A stretch of 64,000 bases of DNA from Erythroxylum novogranatense (GCA_029891385.1 CM057228.1:23928809-23992808), one strand, 5' to 3'; positions 21,021 through 34,400 are shown, counted from the stretch's first letter. The notes: generated by a model from the letters alone, not told the origin. Program-made: numbers and translations.

Positions 21021-23977
21021 TGTTGGACCCCATCTCCGAAGCCCAACATTCGGACCCATCCAGCGTAGAAGACCCACAACCGAACACATATGCTAATCAC
21101 AAATATGGAAAAATTTCACTTTATAAAAATTCAGGGTTAGCTCTTGATAAAAAGATCCCTCGAATCTCACGATTCCAACGCAACTGAAATCGCTCAATTC
21201 GGGTTAGGAATGAAGATGTTATGGTTAAAACACAATCTCGAAGAAAACAATCAAAACTGAGCACTACCGACTTCGGGTAAGCATTTGAAAATATTAAAGG
21301 CTTAATCACTGATCGATCTTTTCATAAAACTTGTAGGTTTATGCCTCTAGTTTAATTTAAAACAAGAATCGCTTTGATCGGAGCTCTATAGCTCAAGATA
21401 TTTTAAAATTTCAAGCATAGTCAATACTTATCAACCGATCGCCATGCTTCGTTTCAAACCACCATTTTCAATTTGAAAGAAAATCTGATAAGTCTAGTGT
21501 AGAAAGGTAGAAAAATCTTTTAGAAATCCAATGCTTCGAGAATGAGGTCGATCGGAGGTCTGTGCAAAAAGTTATGGCCAAAAGAAGGAAGAGGGGTCGT
21601 AAGACAAAAACAGACGATAAAATGAGACGAAGATGACGTCATCCTTAGCAAAAAAAAATCAGACGGAGATGATGTCATCCTCAGCAAAAATCAGACGGAG
21701 ATGAACAGTAACATCGTCTGATTTTTGCTACAGTAACATCGTCTGGTTTTTGCTCTGATGCATCGTCTGGTTTTGCTTCTGAGGCATCGTCTGGTTTTTG
21801 CTTCTGAGCATCGTCTGGTTTTTCTTCTGGCATCATCGGTTTTGCCACGATTGCATCGTCTCGGTTTTTGCTACTGATAAAGCTCCACTTGCAAAGGTCA
21901 TAACTTTCCATTCAACTCCAAATTTAACAAAATTGGTGTCTATTTCATAGAGAAAAGAAAGATCTACATTTTCATGATGATCATGACCCAAATTCCAACT
22001 CTATAAGGGTCAAAATGGTCACAAAGGTTCTGTCTAAAAATCATCATTTGACAAAGCACCTACATTTAATTCTAACCACTCACACCTACCATTTTAATCC
22101 CTCATAAATAGCTTATAAACATTTTAGAAGAACCCTACAGCTCGCCTATCACTCTCAAGGAGTCATAAAGCTCCCATACAATCCTCTAACAACAAAGAAA
22201 TATTAGAAAATGCAACATACCCAGAATTTACAAAACTTTTACAACTCCTAACCTTGGAAATTTTCCAGCAAGCTCTTTCAAGGCAAAAACCCAGTAGACA
22301 CCCAACAGAAATCTCCAAACTTAAAAGAATGGTACACATGCTTCACACATAGGTCACAAATCAACAAGAACATATAATGAAGAGAGTACTAGAGCTCTCA
22401 TTCTCTTTTCCAATCATAAGAAAGATTCATGCATAGCTTTGGTTACATATTGGCATATTCATCAAAATCAAGTACAAAACACAAAAGATGAGATGCTCAA
22501 TGGTCAATATGCTTACAAAGCTATTCCAAAAGCTAGTTATTAACTTAATACAAAAGTTCCTAAGTTCTTGGAGTGATGTCGATGCCTTGCAAGGTTCAAC
22601 TCTTAACTTGAATTTTCACCTGAGGAGGGAGAATGGGGTGAGCGAAACACGGCTCAGTGGCTAACAAGTTTATAGCCATCGATTAATGAGCCACACACAC
22701 ACACATCATTAATAATTCAAAGCATTAGCAATTAACTCAACTCATCACATAAAGCATAACATGGAATCCTCTTGCAATTAAAACACATATTATGCATCAT
22801 GAACACAAATAAATGATGGGATGCAAGCAATTGGCTCGAGAGTTCCATAAACACGACGGAAACCGAAGTTTACCGTAATCACGACGAGTCCATTTTTTGG
22901 ATCTCGTAGCCTAAAAGCAAGCAGCAGGAGAAGGCTAATGGGGTCAACGTGCACGTGACTTATCAAGTAGGTTCTCTCTCGCCCAACACAACTCATTTAT
23001 GCTCACATATTCAAGCACAATAATAGCATTTCATGCTTCTTTCATACTTTCAAATCATCATGGTTTCGCACTTTTCATTCAAAGCAATGTAAATACACTT
23101 TCAATATACACATATTATAGCAAAGATAGCACACATAGGGCATTTGCCCATTACACAACAACTATAAAAATGTTACCCACCTATCGTCGGAAATCCGGAT
23201 TCACGATTGCTCTTCCTCTCTCTCTTGAGTGAGGTTTCCTTGGTTCCCTTCAATAAAACACATTTCGAAACTCATTGGAAAAGTCGAAACATTCAAGAAT
23301 CGATAAATCGATAACGAAGTCTTAAACCTAACCTACCCATAGCCCATTTAAGCTAAAACAACCAACCCTAGCTTCGGAATCACAAAACCACTCATCTCTT
23401 CTTTCTTTCTTCATTCCTACACAAACTCTAACCTTCATTTCATCCCATTTCTTGAATCTAACTCAAAGGAAGATAGATACTTACCTTAAGCTCTTGATTT
23501 CTCTTCTTTTTCTCCTTCTTTATTCTTCTCCACAAGCCCCCCCACGATTTTCTCTCTTCCTTTCTTCCTTGGCTAGCTCACATTTTCCTTCTCTTCTCCT
23601 CTCCTTTGGATTCTCGACTCTCTCTTCTCCTCCTCTTCCTTTAACTCTTCTTTAATTCCTTTAATTCATCCTACACCAAAACTACATAGTTTTGGCTTTC
23701 CCTACATAAAGGCTTTTGGGCCTCCACCTCCCAAGGCCTACTTCCACCAAACCCACTTATTATTAATCCTCCTTCTACTTAATCCATTTACCTAAGCCCA
23801 TACTTTCCAATATTAAGCCCAAGCTTTCATTTAATTTCTAACTTCTAATTTCCAAGCCCAACATAAAAATATTTACATAAACACATAATTAAATCAATTA
23901 AGACAAAATAAAATAATTAACGAATAAATCCATAAATAATTAATTAATTAATTAAAAAAAAATTTCGGGGCCCAACA
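21021..23977 (-). repeat. Ty3-2 5' LTR
   Basis: 2957 bp, starting TGTTGGACCCC and ending GGGGCCCAACA in plus coordinates, nearly identical to 13278-16207. The 76-codon minus frame at 21681-21911 is only the tandem block read as protein. Confidence 0.95.
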
Positions 23978-23982
23978 TTATG

Positions 23983-26747
23983 CGAATATGGTGTTAACAG
24001 TTTGGAAATCAGTATAATAAGATCGTAAGGGAAAAAGACAGACTAACAATTTCTACTGATTGTATATCGGGAAATTCTGGATTGGTTGAAAAGATGTATA
24101 TGGACACAGAAATGATAAATGGATGAATAAATAGATAGAGATACAGTGGAGTTGTATCACCGATTTTGTCGTGTTTTGGGGACTGTGAATACCCTATTAT
24201 AGATTGTTTGAGGAAGATAAAGAGATATGTAGCAATAAGGAGATGACATTGTATAAGCCAAGTGGATATGACCTTAAAAGGTCAAGCTGACACATGAATG
24301 ATATGGGAATGAAACTAGGGAAATGAAAAGAAAAAAAAATGAAACAAGGATAGTGATATATAAAGAGAGTTATCGCATTTACGTTGATTTACCGTTGGGA
24401 GTATATACTGGATAGTGAGGTGATCATGATGCATGAAACTGATGTGACATATACATGGAAAGAATAGAGGAAATGGTCGATGACTTAGTTTCTATAAGTG
24501 TAAAGTTCATAATGGGTTAAAGCCAGACATAAGAGGATTGGGCATGCCCATGCCCGTATGGGAGGAAATGAAAAATGATTATGGCATAAGTCCTCTATTT
24601 GAGGATTGGCATAAACGGAAATGAGTTTGTGGAATTCTGAATCGTATAGGATAATAATTGGCTTCCGGATAAGATGAAATGATTTCGGGTAATGTGTGTG
24701 TATAGTTGAAATTGAGCTTTTGAGATACTATGGATGCTTGAAAAGCAATTAGGGAAACGAGTTGGCTGATGAGAATTTGGTAAACAGGATAATGCCGATA
24801 GCAAGACTAATGGTCATGACAGGAACAAATCGAAAATATGTATGGATGAAATTAAAAGTGAAATTGAGTCATATCTTAAGAGGAGATTTAGGCATAACAA
24901 GTGAAAAATATACTACTGAGGTTATCTGCATTGTGTGTACGGGAATGTAACGTATCCACCTACGTGAGTGGAATTTTAATTTGAGATGATTCTATTGCAA
25001 TGTGAAGTGAATAGATCTCCATATGTGATGCAAAACTGTTGGGAAATCTAGATTTGAAACGAAGAATAAAATAGTCTCGAACTGCGAAGTGAAATACTCA
25101 AATGAAGTGGAATTTATGGAGGTCCAAGTACGGATGACTAGGTATTGGTATATGTCGATGTTAATGACAGGAAATCAATTGAGAAGAGAAAATTCGTAGA
25201 GACAAGAAGTCCTAAAGGAAAGCTGAAAATGACGTGATGTAGTGTTATCTTCATAAAGAGATTGCAAATACACTAATTGTGGACTCAATGAAAAAGTTAA
25301 ATGATGTATGGAAAAGTCAACAAGACTCTAATAGGGAATTATGCGAGGTAAGCAAATGGTAGTGACTATGATTATTGACGAAATGTGCTGGAAAGTGTTG
25401 AACAGTGAAAAGTAAAAAGAACTTTATGAATAATTGAGGAATTTGATACTGATGATAAGCATATCCTTGGAGAGTGGGCAGTGTGTGATGAAATGGGACA
25501 ATATGTTAAAACGGTATAAGATAAACTGAATTGACTTTGATAAATGGTGTTGGTGCTATGATCGAAATTGTTTAAAGCCTTGGAGACCTTATATTCCTAT
25601 AAGGATACATTGGGTTAATTCGAGGAAAAAGACGAGCATAATGACTATTATACCGATAATTTTAATTCAAATAGTGAACAGATAAGGCTACAAGGAACAG
25701 ATCAATTACGTAGATTATTGGGTAATTATTAAGTGTTACTGGAAAATTGAGGTTGTAAATCCAGTGATACTGGATAGAGGTAAGAAAGGTTAAGAGTGCA
25801 GGAGTTAAATTAGTAAGTCCTATGATGAGTCTAAATATGCGAGTGAAATTGAAAAAAAAACAATATTGAATGAGTCAAAGAAGAAGTATGTGTACCCGAC
25901 AAAAGTGATAGAACAAGAAAGTGTACAGTCGAAGCTAGACATTCTATTAAGTAGATGTGAAAGGTGAAATTGAATAACTATGGGTATTGAATGAAGTGAT
26001 TATAAGTTCAAGTGATTATAGTTTTGAATGTTCAACAGGAAAAGTGCTTAAGTGTTTGGACTGCAGAGGATTATGACCTCATTATATAGTTTTGACTGAA
26101 TGATTATCGAACTAATGGTGATCACAAGATGGAATTGTACACGCTTCTATTACACAGAAAAGTGCATCATTGAGTCGAGATACTTGTGATGTAATGAGTG
26201 ACCTAAAGGAAAGTGACCTAGGAAAGTTGCATGGGTTAGTGCAGTGAACCAGAATCGGACAAATGAAATAGAATTAAATGTATAAAGAACAGTAAATGTC
26301 AAAAGAAAACTGAATCTGGATCAAGAATCAATGAAATATGAAGGATAAATGCATCAGGTGGATACCACCGATTATAGTGAAATTATTGTATTGTACGTAT
26401 CACCTTAAAAAGGTGTACTCAGAATAGAAGTGGCAAAGAGAGTATCAAAGGACCAGGATTAGTCTGTATATTACTATAGAAAAAGGTATTGGATTGATAA
26501 AACGGGATAAGTGAATAGATTCAGAAATAATAAACTAAGTCATAGCATCGAAACTAAAGGTAGATGCTACTCTGAAAATGACAACTGAGATAGGTAAGAT
26601 AGCGAGAAAGCCACAGAGGAAACGGACTGTCTTACTGCGATCTTTTAGTAACGGAAGTATTGAGTGATGTAGTGTATGGGAACTGTAGGGACATATGATC
26701 ACTGTCATCTGGAACCGTTGACTGAAAATTTCGAGGACGAAATTTTT
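23983..26747 (+). other. Element C internal region, right part: no recognisable gene
   Basis: 2.77 kb, AT-rich, dense in stops in all frames. I looked for the RT catalytic box, zinc knuckles and integrase blocks on both strands and found none. The only open stretches (24762-24950 plus, 24595-24804 minus, 26535-26810 minus) are short and carry no known motif. It holds the non-coding core of the LARD-like element. Confidence 0.65.
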
Positions 26748-26763
26748 ATAAGGAGGGGGGAGT
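26727..26763 (+). other. Element C polypurine tract and perfect hairpin
   Basis: AAATTTCGAGGACGAAATTT is an inverted repeat with 8-bp arms and a 4-base loop. About 3 bp later ATAAGGAGGGGGGAGT runs into the 3' LTR at 26764. In Ty3-1 and Ty3-2 the hairpin codes for the end of Pol; here no Pol frame remains, yet the hairpin is perfect. Confidence 0.9.
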
Positions 26764-29700
26764 TGTAACATCCCACCCTCGATAGGAAGGGTAAAATAGT
26801 AAATTGGCATAGGATGAGATTGCTAGGGATTTATTAGTATTGTCCATGCATACTAGTACTAGTGAACAGTGAAATCTGTGCACATGAAATTACTGTACAT
26901 GCATACATGACATTCCCGGTTTTTGTGCCTAAGGCAATTTTATTGTAATTAACGTCGCTATTGGGTTTGAAAAATTATTTTGAGTGAGTCATTGACTATT
27001 TTATATTTTAAGGAAGTTTTAGGAATTTTTCTGAAATTTTTCGAAGAAAATTTCCGGATCGAAAAAAATCGTCAAGTGGCGAACTGGTCGATTTTCGGTA
27101 CCGAAATTGTTATCAATTGGTACTGACCTATTGGATATTTTGTGGTAGGGTCGAAATATGGACCCTTAAAGCTTGTTGGAACCGAAATTGGATTGAAATT
27201 GCTTGGTATTTGTTTTATTATTTTCAAAAATTTTGATTGGTCCTTTGACTTTTCCTATTCCTTCCTAAATTGCCAAGTGTCCTGCTAATTTAATGCTTGG
27301 AGATGGCTTGGACTTGGTCTTCTCTTCTCATTCTCGATACTTCTTAATGGTTAAAGGGAAAGAATGAACAAAAAATGGGTTAAATATCTTCATCAACCGA
27401 AATTAAGCTTATTAGTTAATGAATTGTTTGACTTTTTTTCTTTCCCCTCCTATTGCCACCAATTGCCCTCATTAATGCTCCCTTATCTCTCATTCTCGAT
27501 TTTGCCTTAGGGAATGAATAAAAAGGAGGAAAATCGTCACTTGTTTCATGTTTATTCACTCACTCACCGAAAACCCTCTTCATCTTTCCTTCTCCATCGA
27601 TTTTTTTTCTCCTTCTTCATTGTTATTTCCTCCAACCTTAAGTGATCTTCCTTGCATGCTTATAATCTCAACCTTTAACCTTCCTACATGATGAGAACCA
27701 TGTATGGGGTTGAGAAAGTGGAGAGGTTGGTGTAGTAGTGAAGAGGGAAGGCTTGAGTAGGTAAGTTATGGTTTAAGCTTTACTTATGCTTTTAATGAAT
27801 GAATTAGTAAGTAATTGCATTGATTGGAAGTTCTTGTGCATTAAATATTATTTATGATGCATGAATTTCATGAAATCTATGGCTTTATTATTTGGGTATA
27901 AATGTATGTTGTGTGAGGGTAAGTGAATGAACATGGTTTAGATTGGTTTTAGCTTGGTTTTGGATTGATTTTGATGACTATTATTGAATAGAATTTAAGA
28001 GGTAGGTGCTACCAACTTATGGTAGGTATTCCTAGTGAATGTATGAATGTTGTAGGGATTGATTTTGTGTCCAATGGAGATGCTTATGGTAGTAGAATTT
28101 GAATTGGCATGATAGGAAGTGTAGTTGGGAAGTAAAGCTGAAAATGTGAGTTTGACCTACTGTACTGTTTTGAGCATAACTCATTGTGTGGTTATGCAAA
28201 TGAGGTGAGATATGTTCCAAATTAAACTTTGGTTTGTTGGTTACATTTTTGGGTGAAATAGGTGTTGTCTAATTTTAGCCTTAAGAGGGTGAATTTTAGA
28301 ATGAAAAGTTACTGTTAAGGTTACTGTGAACAGTATCCGGATCAATGACCTACTAGTTTTGATGATTTTTCTAAATTAATTGAGAAGGATTTAGGGAAAA
28401 TTGTATAAATGAAAGTTTAAGCCTGTATTGTTAGCTTTCCAATTCCACTGATTTTGCAATTTTTCGATCTGTATATTGGGAGATATGCATTGTGGAATAG
28501 TGACCGATTTTGAGCAATTTGGTGAAACCTAGACTAACTGTGAATTTGATGCACATTCTGATTGGGAGCAATTTTAGCAATTTCTGTGAATTGAATTGGC
28601 TTGAGTGATCTTCTGAATAGTTGTAGAGGAAATAATTATCTTGAAAATGGTATACAGCATGTAATTTCTGGAAATCAGATTTGGGAAGTTATGAGTTTTC
28701 AAAAATGGAACCTGCATTAGGTTTTTAACTGCTGCCCTGATCAGTCACTTGTTTGGCAGTTTTGAATTTGTTAGAGATGGAATTGGCTCTTAAGCTCTTC
28801 ATGAAACTTGAATTATGTGGTTTAATCTTTCCAATGATATAAGGTAATGATTTTTTTGACTTGTGTACAGGGCGTTATGCTTGATAGAACATTACTGTCA
28901 AGATTGGGTGATTTCTAGGGCAGCATCATTGATTGAATTATTTGACATAGTTAACAATTGAATTTGATTTTGGTTTGTTCATGAAATTTGTAGAAAACAT
29001 TGTGATTTTTCTTATCATATTTATTGTGTAATTTTTTGACTGAAGAGAATGGAAGTTACTGAATTTACCAAGTACTGTCCTGTTTTGATAGGTTTTAAAT
29101 GGGCAGAAGTTTCAATTGAATTTTTGACACCCTTAGGGGTAAAATTGATTTTTATGGTCTTCATGAAACTTGTAGAGGGTTTCATGATCATTCCAACGAG
29201 GTATGGTTTGTAATTTTTTGAATTGTGTGTAAAGAGATATGCTAGTTAGAATGTCAGACAGAAAAAAAGGGAAAAAGAGAAGGAAATAAGGGCTGGGAAT
29301 TCATGAACATGAATTATGCACCTACATGTGCATCATTAACTAACTCAGATTGGATATTTAGTGATCGTATTGTTCTCTGATTCTTATAGCGACACAACTG
29401 GAGCGTCGATCGACCGACGTTGCAGAGACTTCCTGGCATTAGCTCGGAAGTGATAGGTGAGTAACCTAGACGGTTTCTCGATTACTGATTGTTTATAATT
29501 TTGCACTTATAATAATGTGGAGGATAATGGTGGGCTTGCGTTTGTTTATGACTAATTTCGGGCCGAAGGTGCCCGATGTACTGGGAGATACTGACATAGA
29601 AGTGCTCTATGTGTGATTGTGATTGGAATGTGAACCAATTGTGCGAATGTGTTAATTTGGGATCATAAATCGTGATTATGATTTTGTGACCTATCTGATG

Positions 29701-30743
29701 ACCGTGTTAATTTGGAATCAATTGTGATGGTATAAAAGTGTTATGGGTGTGAGGGACTGCCATTGCGTTTTTAATGTGAAATATTGTGAATAAATTGCCC
29801 GATTGTGATAATTTGGAAATGATTGTGATATAGGAATACGTGAATAAAGTGATTGAACTGTAGCATAAATGAATACGTGCATGATTGCAAAATCAGTTAA
29901 TGATAGTTGTGACCAGAGCAGCCACAGTTTCAGAGCTATGAGCTCAACGATTAATGAGCTCTCAATGGGACAGTTTCAGAGCTACAAGCTCGACGATTAA
30001 TGTATCCTTATTGGGACAGTTTCAGAGCCTCTGGCTCAACGATTAATGTGCCCTTATTGGGACAGTTTAGGCGCTCGGTCACAACAATCAAATAAAATAG
30101 AAATTTGTCATATCGCATGTTATATGTATCGATTTTAATCTCTTTGATTGAGCGAAAAGGCTAACTGTCTTATGTTTCGTGGTATCTCGAATGTGAATTA
30201 TGGGTGTTTACAAATTTAATTGGTTATGTATGTCTAACCGTGTGAAATGTATAAATGGGCTGAGTTCAAATGATAGTGTGCAATGTGATTAATATGCAAC
30301 AATGTGAGCATATATGTTTTATGGAACGATGTGTGCATGAATTGAGTGAACCATCGATGATGGTTTCTCACTGAGTTCGCAAAACTCACCCAAAATTTGC
30401 AATTATTTTTCAGGACTCAGAAGAATACCCCGTTAGGCAACGGGCGTATGACATATGCTGGTTAATAAAATAGAGAAAGGGTCGGGATCAGTGCGCATCT
30501 GCAATAGTGTATTTTATTTTTCTGAAATTTTTGTATTAATAATATTGTATTTATAAAAAGGGTCTCGAGGCCAGTGAATTGTTTATGTAAATTTTTTTCC
30601 GCATAAATGTGTGGGTTTTTGTTAAAGAAAAAAAAGTTACACCGAGTTTTGACTGAGTGATGTAGCACGTCACCCTCTCAGGGCACAAACTCGGATGTCA
30701 CCATCGATGTCGGGTTCGGGTCATGCGAGAGTGGGGTGTTACA
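26764..30743 (+). repeat. Element C 3' LTR
   Basis: 3980 bp, TGTAACATCCC to GGGTGTTACA, followed by TSD TTACA (30744-30748). It carries the three 46-bp repeats at 29925-30062 and the hairpin near 30370. By eye it differs from the 5' LTR by scattered substitutions plus one ~136-bp indel. Confidence 0.95.
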
Positions 30744-30748
30744 TTACA

Positions 30749-31368
30749 TATGATCTAATTCTGATGAAGTCAATTGATATCAAATGGGAAGAAAATATTT
30801 TTAACGTTATGAAGAAATCTTCAATGGCTAATAGATGATTTACAACATCTATATTGATCCAGAAGTCTGCAAATAAATAGAAGAACATCAAGAGATCAAT
30901 TATGAGACATAGGAAAGCATACTAATTTTTTATCATCATCTTATAGCTCTCAAATTGCATTTAGCTCATTTAATTCTGTCTAGTTGTGCTGAGCTTTATC
31001 AATTTTAAATTTCAATCATTGTTATTATGAGTTGAGTGATTATAGGAAAATCACTGGTGAGGTTAGATTTGTGCCAGAAATCAAATTGGATTGTAAGGGT
31101 TGCTTGAGTCGAAATTCAAGTGGTTGTAAAAGTTCGCACTGAGCTAAAAAGTGTTCAATATAGTGGTTTGCCAAATCCTAAGTGGGAGCTTAGGTAAAGG
31201 ACGTAGGTCTTAGCACCGAACTTCTATAAAAACAGTGTTTTCTTTTCTTCCTTACTCTTTTCATTTGATTAATTTGATTGTTTCGTGTGTATTAATTCCG
31301 TATTTTTTTGTAGAACTCTGCGAAAAAGTTTAGACGATCTATTCAACCCCCCTTCTAGATCGCTTTCA
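30749..31368 (+). repeat. Sire-B 5' LTR, right part, with promoter
   Basis: It continues the LTR cut at 8664 and matches 43098-43717. The TATA box TATAAAAA is at 31225-31232 (43574-43581 in the 3' LTR). It ends GATCGCTTTCA two bases before the primer site. Confidence 0.93.
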
Positions 31369-31370
31369 AT

Positions 31371-31384
31371 TGGTATCAAAGCAG
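31371..31384 (+). other. Sire-B primer binding site (tRNA-iMet)
   Basis: TGGTATCAAAGCAG, close to the iMet complement TGGTATCAGAGC, 2 bp after the LTR. Confidence 0.93.
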
Positions 31385-31396
31385 ATTAATACAGGG

Positions 31397-33100
31397 ATGG
31401 CGTTCAGTATGACACATAACAATCTAGCTGAAGAAGGTAACACTAATAATCGTCCTCCTTTGTTTATTGGTTCTAACTATTCTTCTTGGAAAAATCCTAT
31501 GAAGTACCATATCATAAGCGAGGGAGTAGAGTACTAGAAAATCATCATCTTCGGTCCACATGTACCATTGAATGAAAATAGTGAGAAAAAGACGGAGCTG
31601 GAGTATCATGACAACGATTGGAAGCAAGCTCATATCAACGCAAAAGCTATGAAGTTGATCTATTGCGCTCTCACTGTTGAGGAAAGAAATCGAGTGAACT
31701 CATGCACAAGTACTCAAGAGATGTGGGAGAGACTTCGAATCACTCACGAAGGAACCAATCAAGTTCGAGAAACAAAGATCAATATGCTTCTCCATAATTA
31801 CGAAATGTTTATCATGAAGGAAGGTGAGTCTATTTCTACTATGCTTGATCGTTTTGCAGAAATTATAAATAGTTTAGGAAATCTTGGAAAGCATATGATG
31901 GATAGCGAGAAGGTGAAAAAGATCCTTCGATCACTGCTAAAAGAATGGGACTCACAAGTCACAGCAATTATGGAGTCTAAAGATGTCAATCGCTTGGAAT
32001 TTAATGCATTGGTAGGATCACTCATAAATTATGAGATCATCCTCAAATCAAGAGGAGGTAGAGGTAAGTCACAAAAATCAATTGCTTTTAAAGCTAACAC
32101 TTCTTCTGTGGATGAAAGTGATGAAGAATTATATGAGGAGGAAGAAGATGAAGAGCTAGCAATGTATGCTAGAAACTTAAGAAAATTCAAGGGACTACTC
32201 AAAAATAGGAAGAGAGAATTACGTGGTGAAAGAAATGACGATAAAAAGAAGTACACCATGGAAAGAAGGACCAAAAGTTATAAGGAAAAGAAGAGCAGTG
32301 AAGAATGTTGGAAATGTGGAAAAAGAGGACATCATGCAAGAGAATGCAAAAGTTCTTCCACTTTCCAGAAAAATGATAAGTATGACAAAGGGAAAAAGAA
32401 AGCTAGCCTTGTAGCCACTTGGAGCGATGATGAGGAAGCTTATCAAAGCAATGATGAAAACAACCTAGCTCTCATGGCAAATAGCTCCTTGACAAGTGAT
32501 GATGAGGATGAGGTAATGATTATTGATCAAGATCTTAGAGATTCTTTTACTGCTTTACAAATTGATTTTGAAGAAGCTATTGATATTAACAAGAAATTGA
32601 CAAAAAGAATAAAATAATTTGTTGCTGAAAATAGTGTTTTGCATGAAACTATTGATGATTTAGGTTGTACTAAGGAAGATCATTCCACATGCCTAGCTGA
32701 AAAAGAAAATCTTACCAGAGAACTTAATAAACTTATAAAAGAGTTTTCTTATGTGGTTGGAAAATTTGTTGATGGAAATGAGAAGTTTGAAAAGATGTTA
32801 TCTCTACAAAGATATTCAATTTCTAAACATGGCTTAGGATATGATCCTTTTGATAGAGATTGCTCACTGATTTCAAAATTCACCAAAGATGGAAAGGTTG
32901 CTAAATGTGCTAGATATTTGAATGATGGTCATAATGAAATTGCTTGTAAAAGTGTTAGGAGATGTATTAATGTGAAGAAAATATGGGTGGTAAAAGGTAC
33001 AAAACCTTCAAATGTAGTGTATTTGACTAACCAAAATGGACCCAAAATGACATGGGTACCAATGAGAAGAAAGAATGTTTCTGTTGTAGGTACAAGCATG
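31397..33100 (+). pseudogene. Sire-B gag
   Basis: An ATG at 31397, 13 bp after the primer site, starts a copia-type Gag. The frame continues to about 33100 with a TAG at codon 47 (31535-31537) and a TAA at 32615-32617. The capsid-like part (31600-32060) includes MWERLRITHEGTNQV. A CCHC zinc knuckle (CWKCGKRGHHARECK) is at 32306-32347. An acidic stretch and a probable coiled-coil extension (32540-32790) follow; large Gags of this kind are a sirevirus trait. A 1-nt frameshift near 33100 separates it from the protease. The longest open part is 31568-32617, 349 codons. Confidence 0.92.
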
Positions 33101-34400
33101 GAATGAAAATCCACCAAGCACTTGGTACATTGATAGTGGATGCTCAAGGCATATGAGTGGAGATAAGAATCTATTTGTAGAAATCAGACCAAAGAATCAA
33201 GGATATGTCACATTTGGAGATAACAACAAAGGTAAAGTCATTGGTATTGGTAAAGTGGGTAAGGAACCTTTGCCTAACATTGACAATGTGTTACTTGTTG
33301 ATGGATTGAAACATAATTTGTTGAGTATTTCTCAATTTTGTTATATGAATTTTAATGTGACATTTGAATCATCCCATTGTATGGTTAAGAAAGATGAAAA
33401 TGTTGCATTCATTGGTTTGAGGCATGGAAATACTTATATTGTTAATTTACATGATGATAGTTCTTTCAATGAAAAGTGTTTAGTAACATTAGAAGAAAAT
33501 GCATATTTATGGAATAGAAAATTAGGACATGCACCATTGCCTTTAATTTCTAAACTTTCTAAAAATGATATTGTGAGGGGCTTGCCCAAGATAAAATTTG
33601 TTAAAGATCATTTGTGTGAATCTTGTTTGAAGTGTAAACATGTTAGAGAATCATTCAAACCAAAGAAAGAAATTTGCACATCTAAAATTTTAGAACTTGT
33701 TCATATGGATTTAATTGGACCATCTAGGCATACTAGTCTTAGTGGTAAATTATATGTACTTGTAATTGTGAATGATTTTTCTAGATTTACGTAGGTGAGA
33801 TTTCTTGCTAATAAAAGTGATGCTTTTAATGAATTTACTAAGTGGTGTAGGTTGGAACAAAATGAAAAAGATTTGACTATTGTCGCAATAAGAACCGACC
33901 ATGGAGGAGAATTTGATTGTGAACCATTCGAAAGGTTATGCGATAAATATGAAATGGAGCACAACTTTTCAACACCAAGGACTCCGCAACAAAATGGTGT
34001 AGTAGAAAGAAAGAATCGCTCTCTTGAAGAAATGAGTAGAACAATGCTAAATGAATATAATCTTCCTAAAGTCTTTTGCGCGGAAGCAATCAATACCGCG
34101 TGCTATGTGATAAATAGAGTACATTTGAGAAGAGAAAAAAACAAGACACCATATGAACTATGGAAAGGAAAGAAACCAAATATTTCTTATTTTCATCCTT
34201 TTGGTTGTAAAGTGTTTATTCATAATAATAGAAAGAACAATTTAAGAAAATTTGATCCGAAATATGATATTGGTATATTTCTTGGTTATTCACTAACTAG
34301 TAAAGCATTTAGAGTCTATAATAATAGAACTAGGTGTGTTGAAGAAAGTATTCATGTTAAATTCGATGATATGATTTCACCCCCGAGGAAGGTTTGTTTT
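33100..34400 (+). pseudogene. Sire-B protease and integrase
   Basis: The protease active site is intact as WYIDSGCSRHM (Asp-Ser-Gly codons 33132-33140). The pre-integrase zinc domain follows (LWNRKLGHA near 33510, then CESCLKCKH near 33620). The core starts with HMDLIGP near 33700, reaches a single TAG at 33792-33794 where the family has Trp, and continues with RTDHGGEF (about 33891) and QQNGVVERKNR (about 34000). All three catalytic acidic residues are present. After the core come YELWKGKKPN and GYSLTSKAFRVYN (to about 34320). One stop codon is the only defect seen in this part. Confidence 0.93.

Larger units (their letters stand above)
13278..23977 (-). mobile_element. Ty3-2: Ty3/gypsy chromovirus (Tekay/Del type), minus strand
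   Basis: This is the level-5, innermost element, 10.7 kb, with a perfect TSD TTATG (13273-13277 and 23978-23982). LTR ends are TGTTGGACCCC and GGGGCCCAACA. The 5' LTR is on the right (21021-23977, 2957 bp) and the 3' LTR on the left (13278-16207, 2930 bp). A canonical iMet primer site is at 21004-21015 and a polypurine tract at 16208-16221. Gag, protease, RT, RNase H and integrase with a chromodomain-like tail run leftward from 20830 to 16200. The LTRs are nearly identical apart from small indels, so it is the youngest insertion. The interior nevertheless has many frameshifts. Confidence 0.96.
8665..30743 (+). mobile_element. Element C: long-LTR gypsy-like element without recognisable genes (LARD-like)
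   Basis: This is the level-4 element in the 5' LTR of Sire-B, with a perfect TSD TTACA (8660-8664 and 30744-30748). LTR ends are TGTAAC and GTTACA. The LTRs are 3846 bp (8665-12510) and 3980 bp (26764-30743). Its internal part is 767 bp plus 2781 bp, split by Ty3-2, about 3.5 kb in all. A degenerate iMet-like primer site (12516-12529) and a strong polypurine tract (26748-26763) are present. I found no Gag, RT or integrase motif in any frame of the internal part. LTRs of about 4 kb around a 3.5-kb non-coding core fit the definition of large retrotransposon derivatives. The alternative is complete decay of a chromovirus. Confidence 0.92.

Noticed and set aside
21681..21911. 76-codon minus frame with repeated KPDDAS-like units
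   Set aside because: It is the CATCGTCTGG tandem block of the Ty3-2 LTR read as protein; the other LTR does not keep the frame.
24762..24950. 62-codon frame in the element C core
   Set aside because: Short, no recognisable motif, and expected by chance in a long non-coding region.
32029..32446. Serine-rich and hydrophobic minus-strand frames
   Set aside because: Antisense to the Sire-B gag zinc-knuckle region, which is clearly coding on the plus strand.
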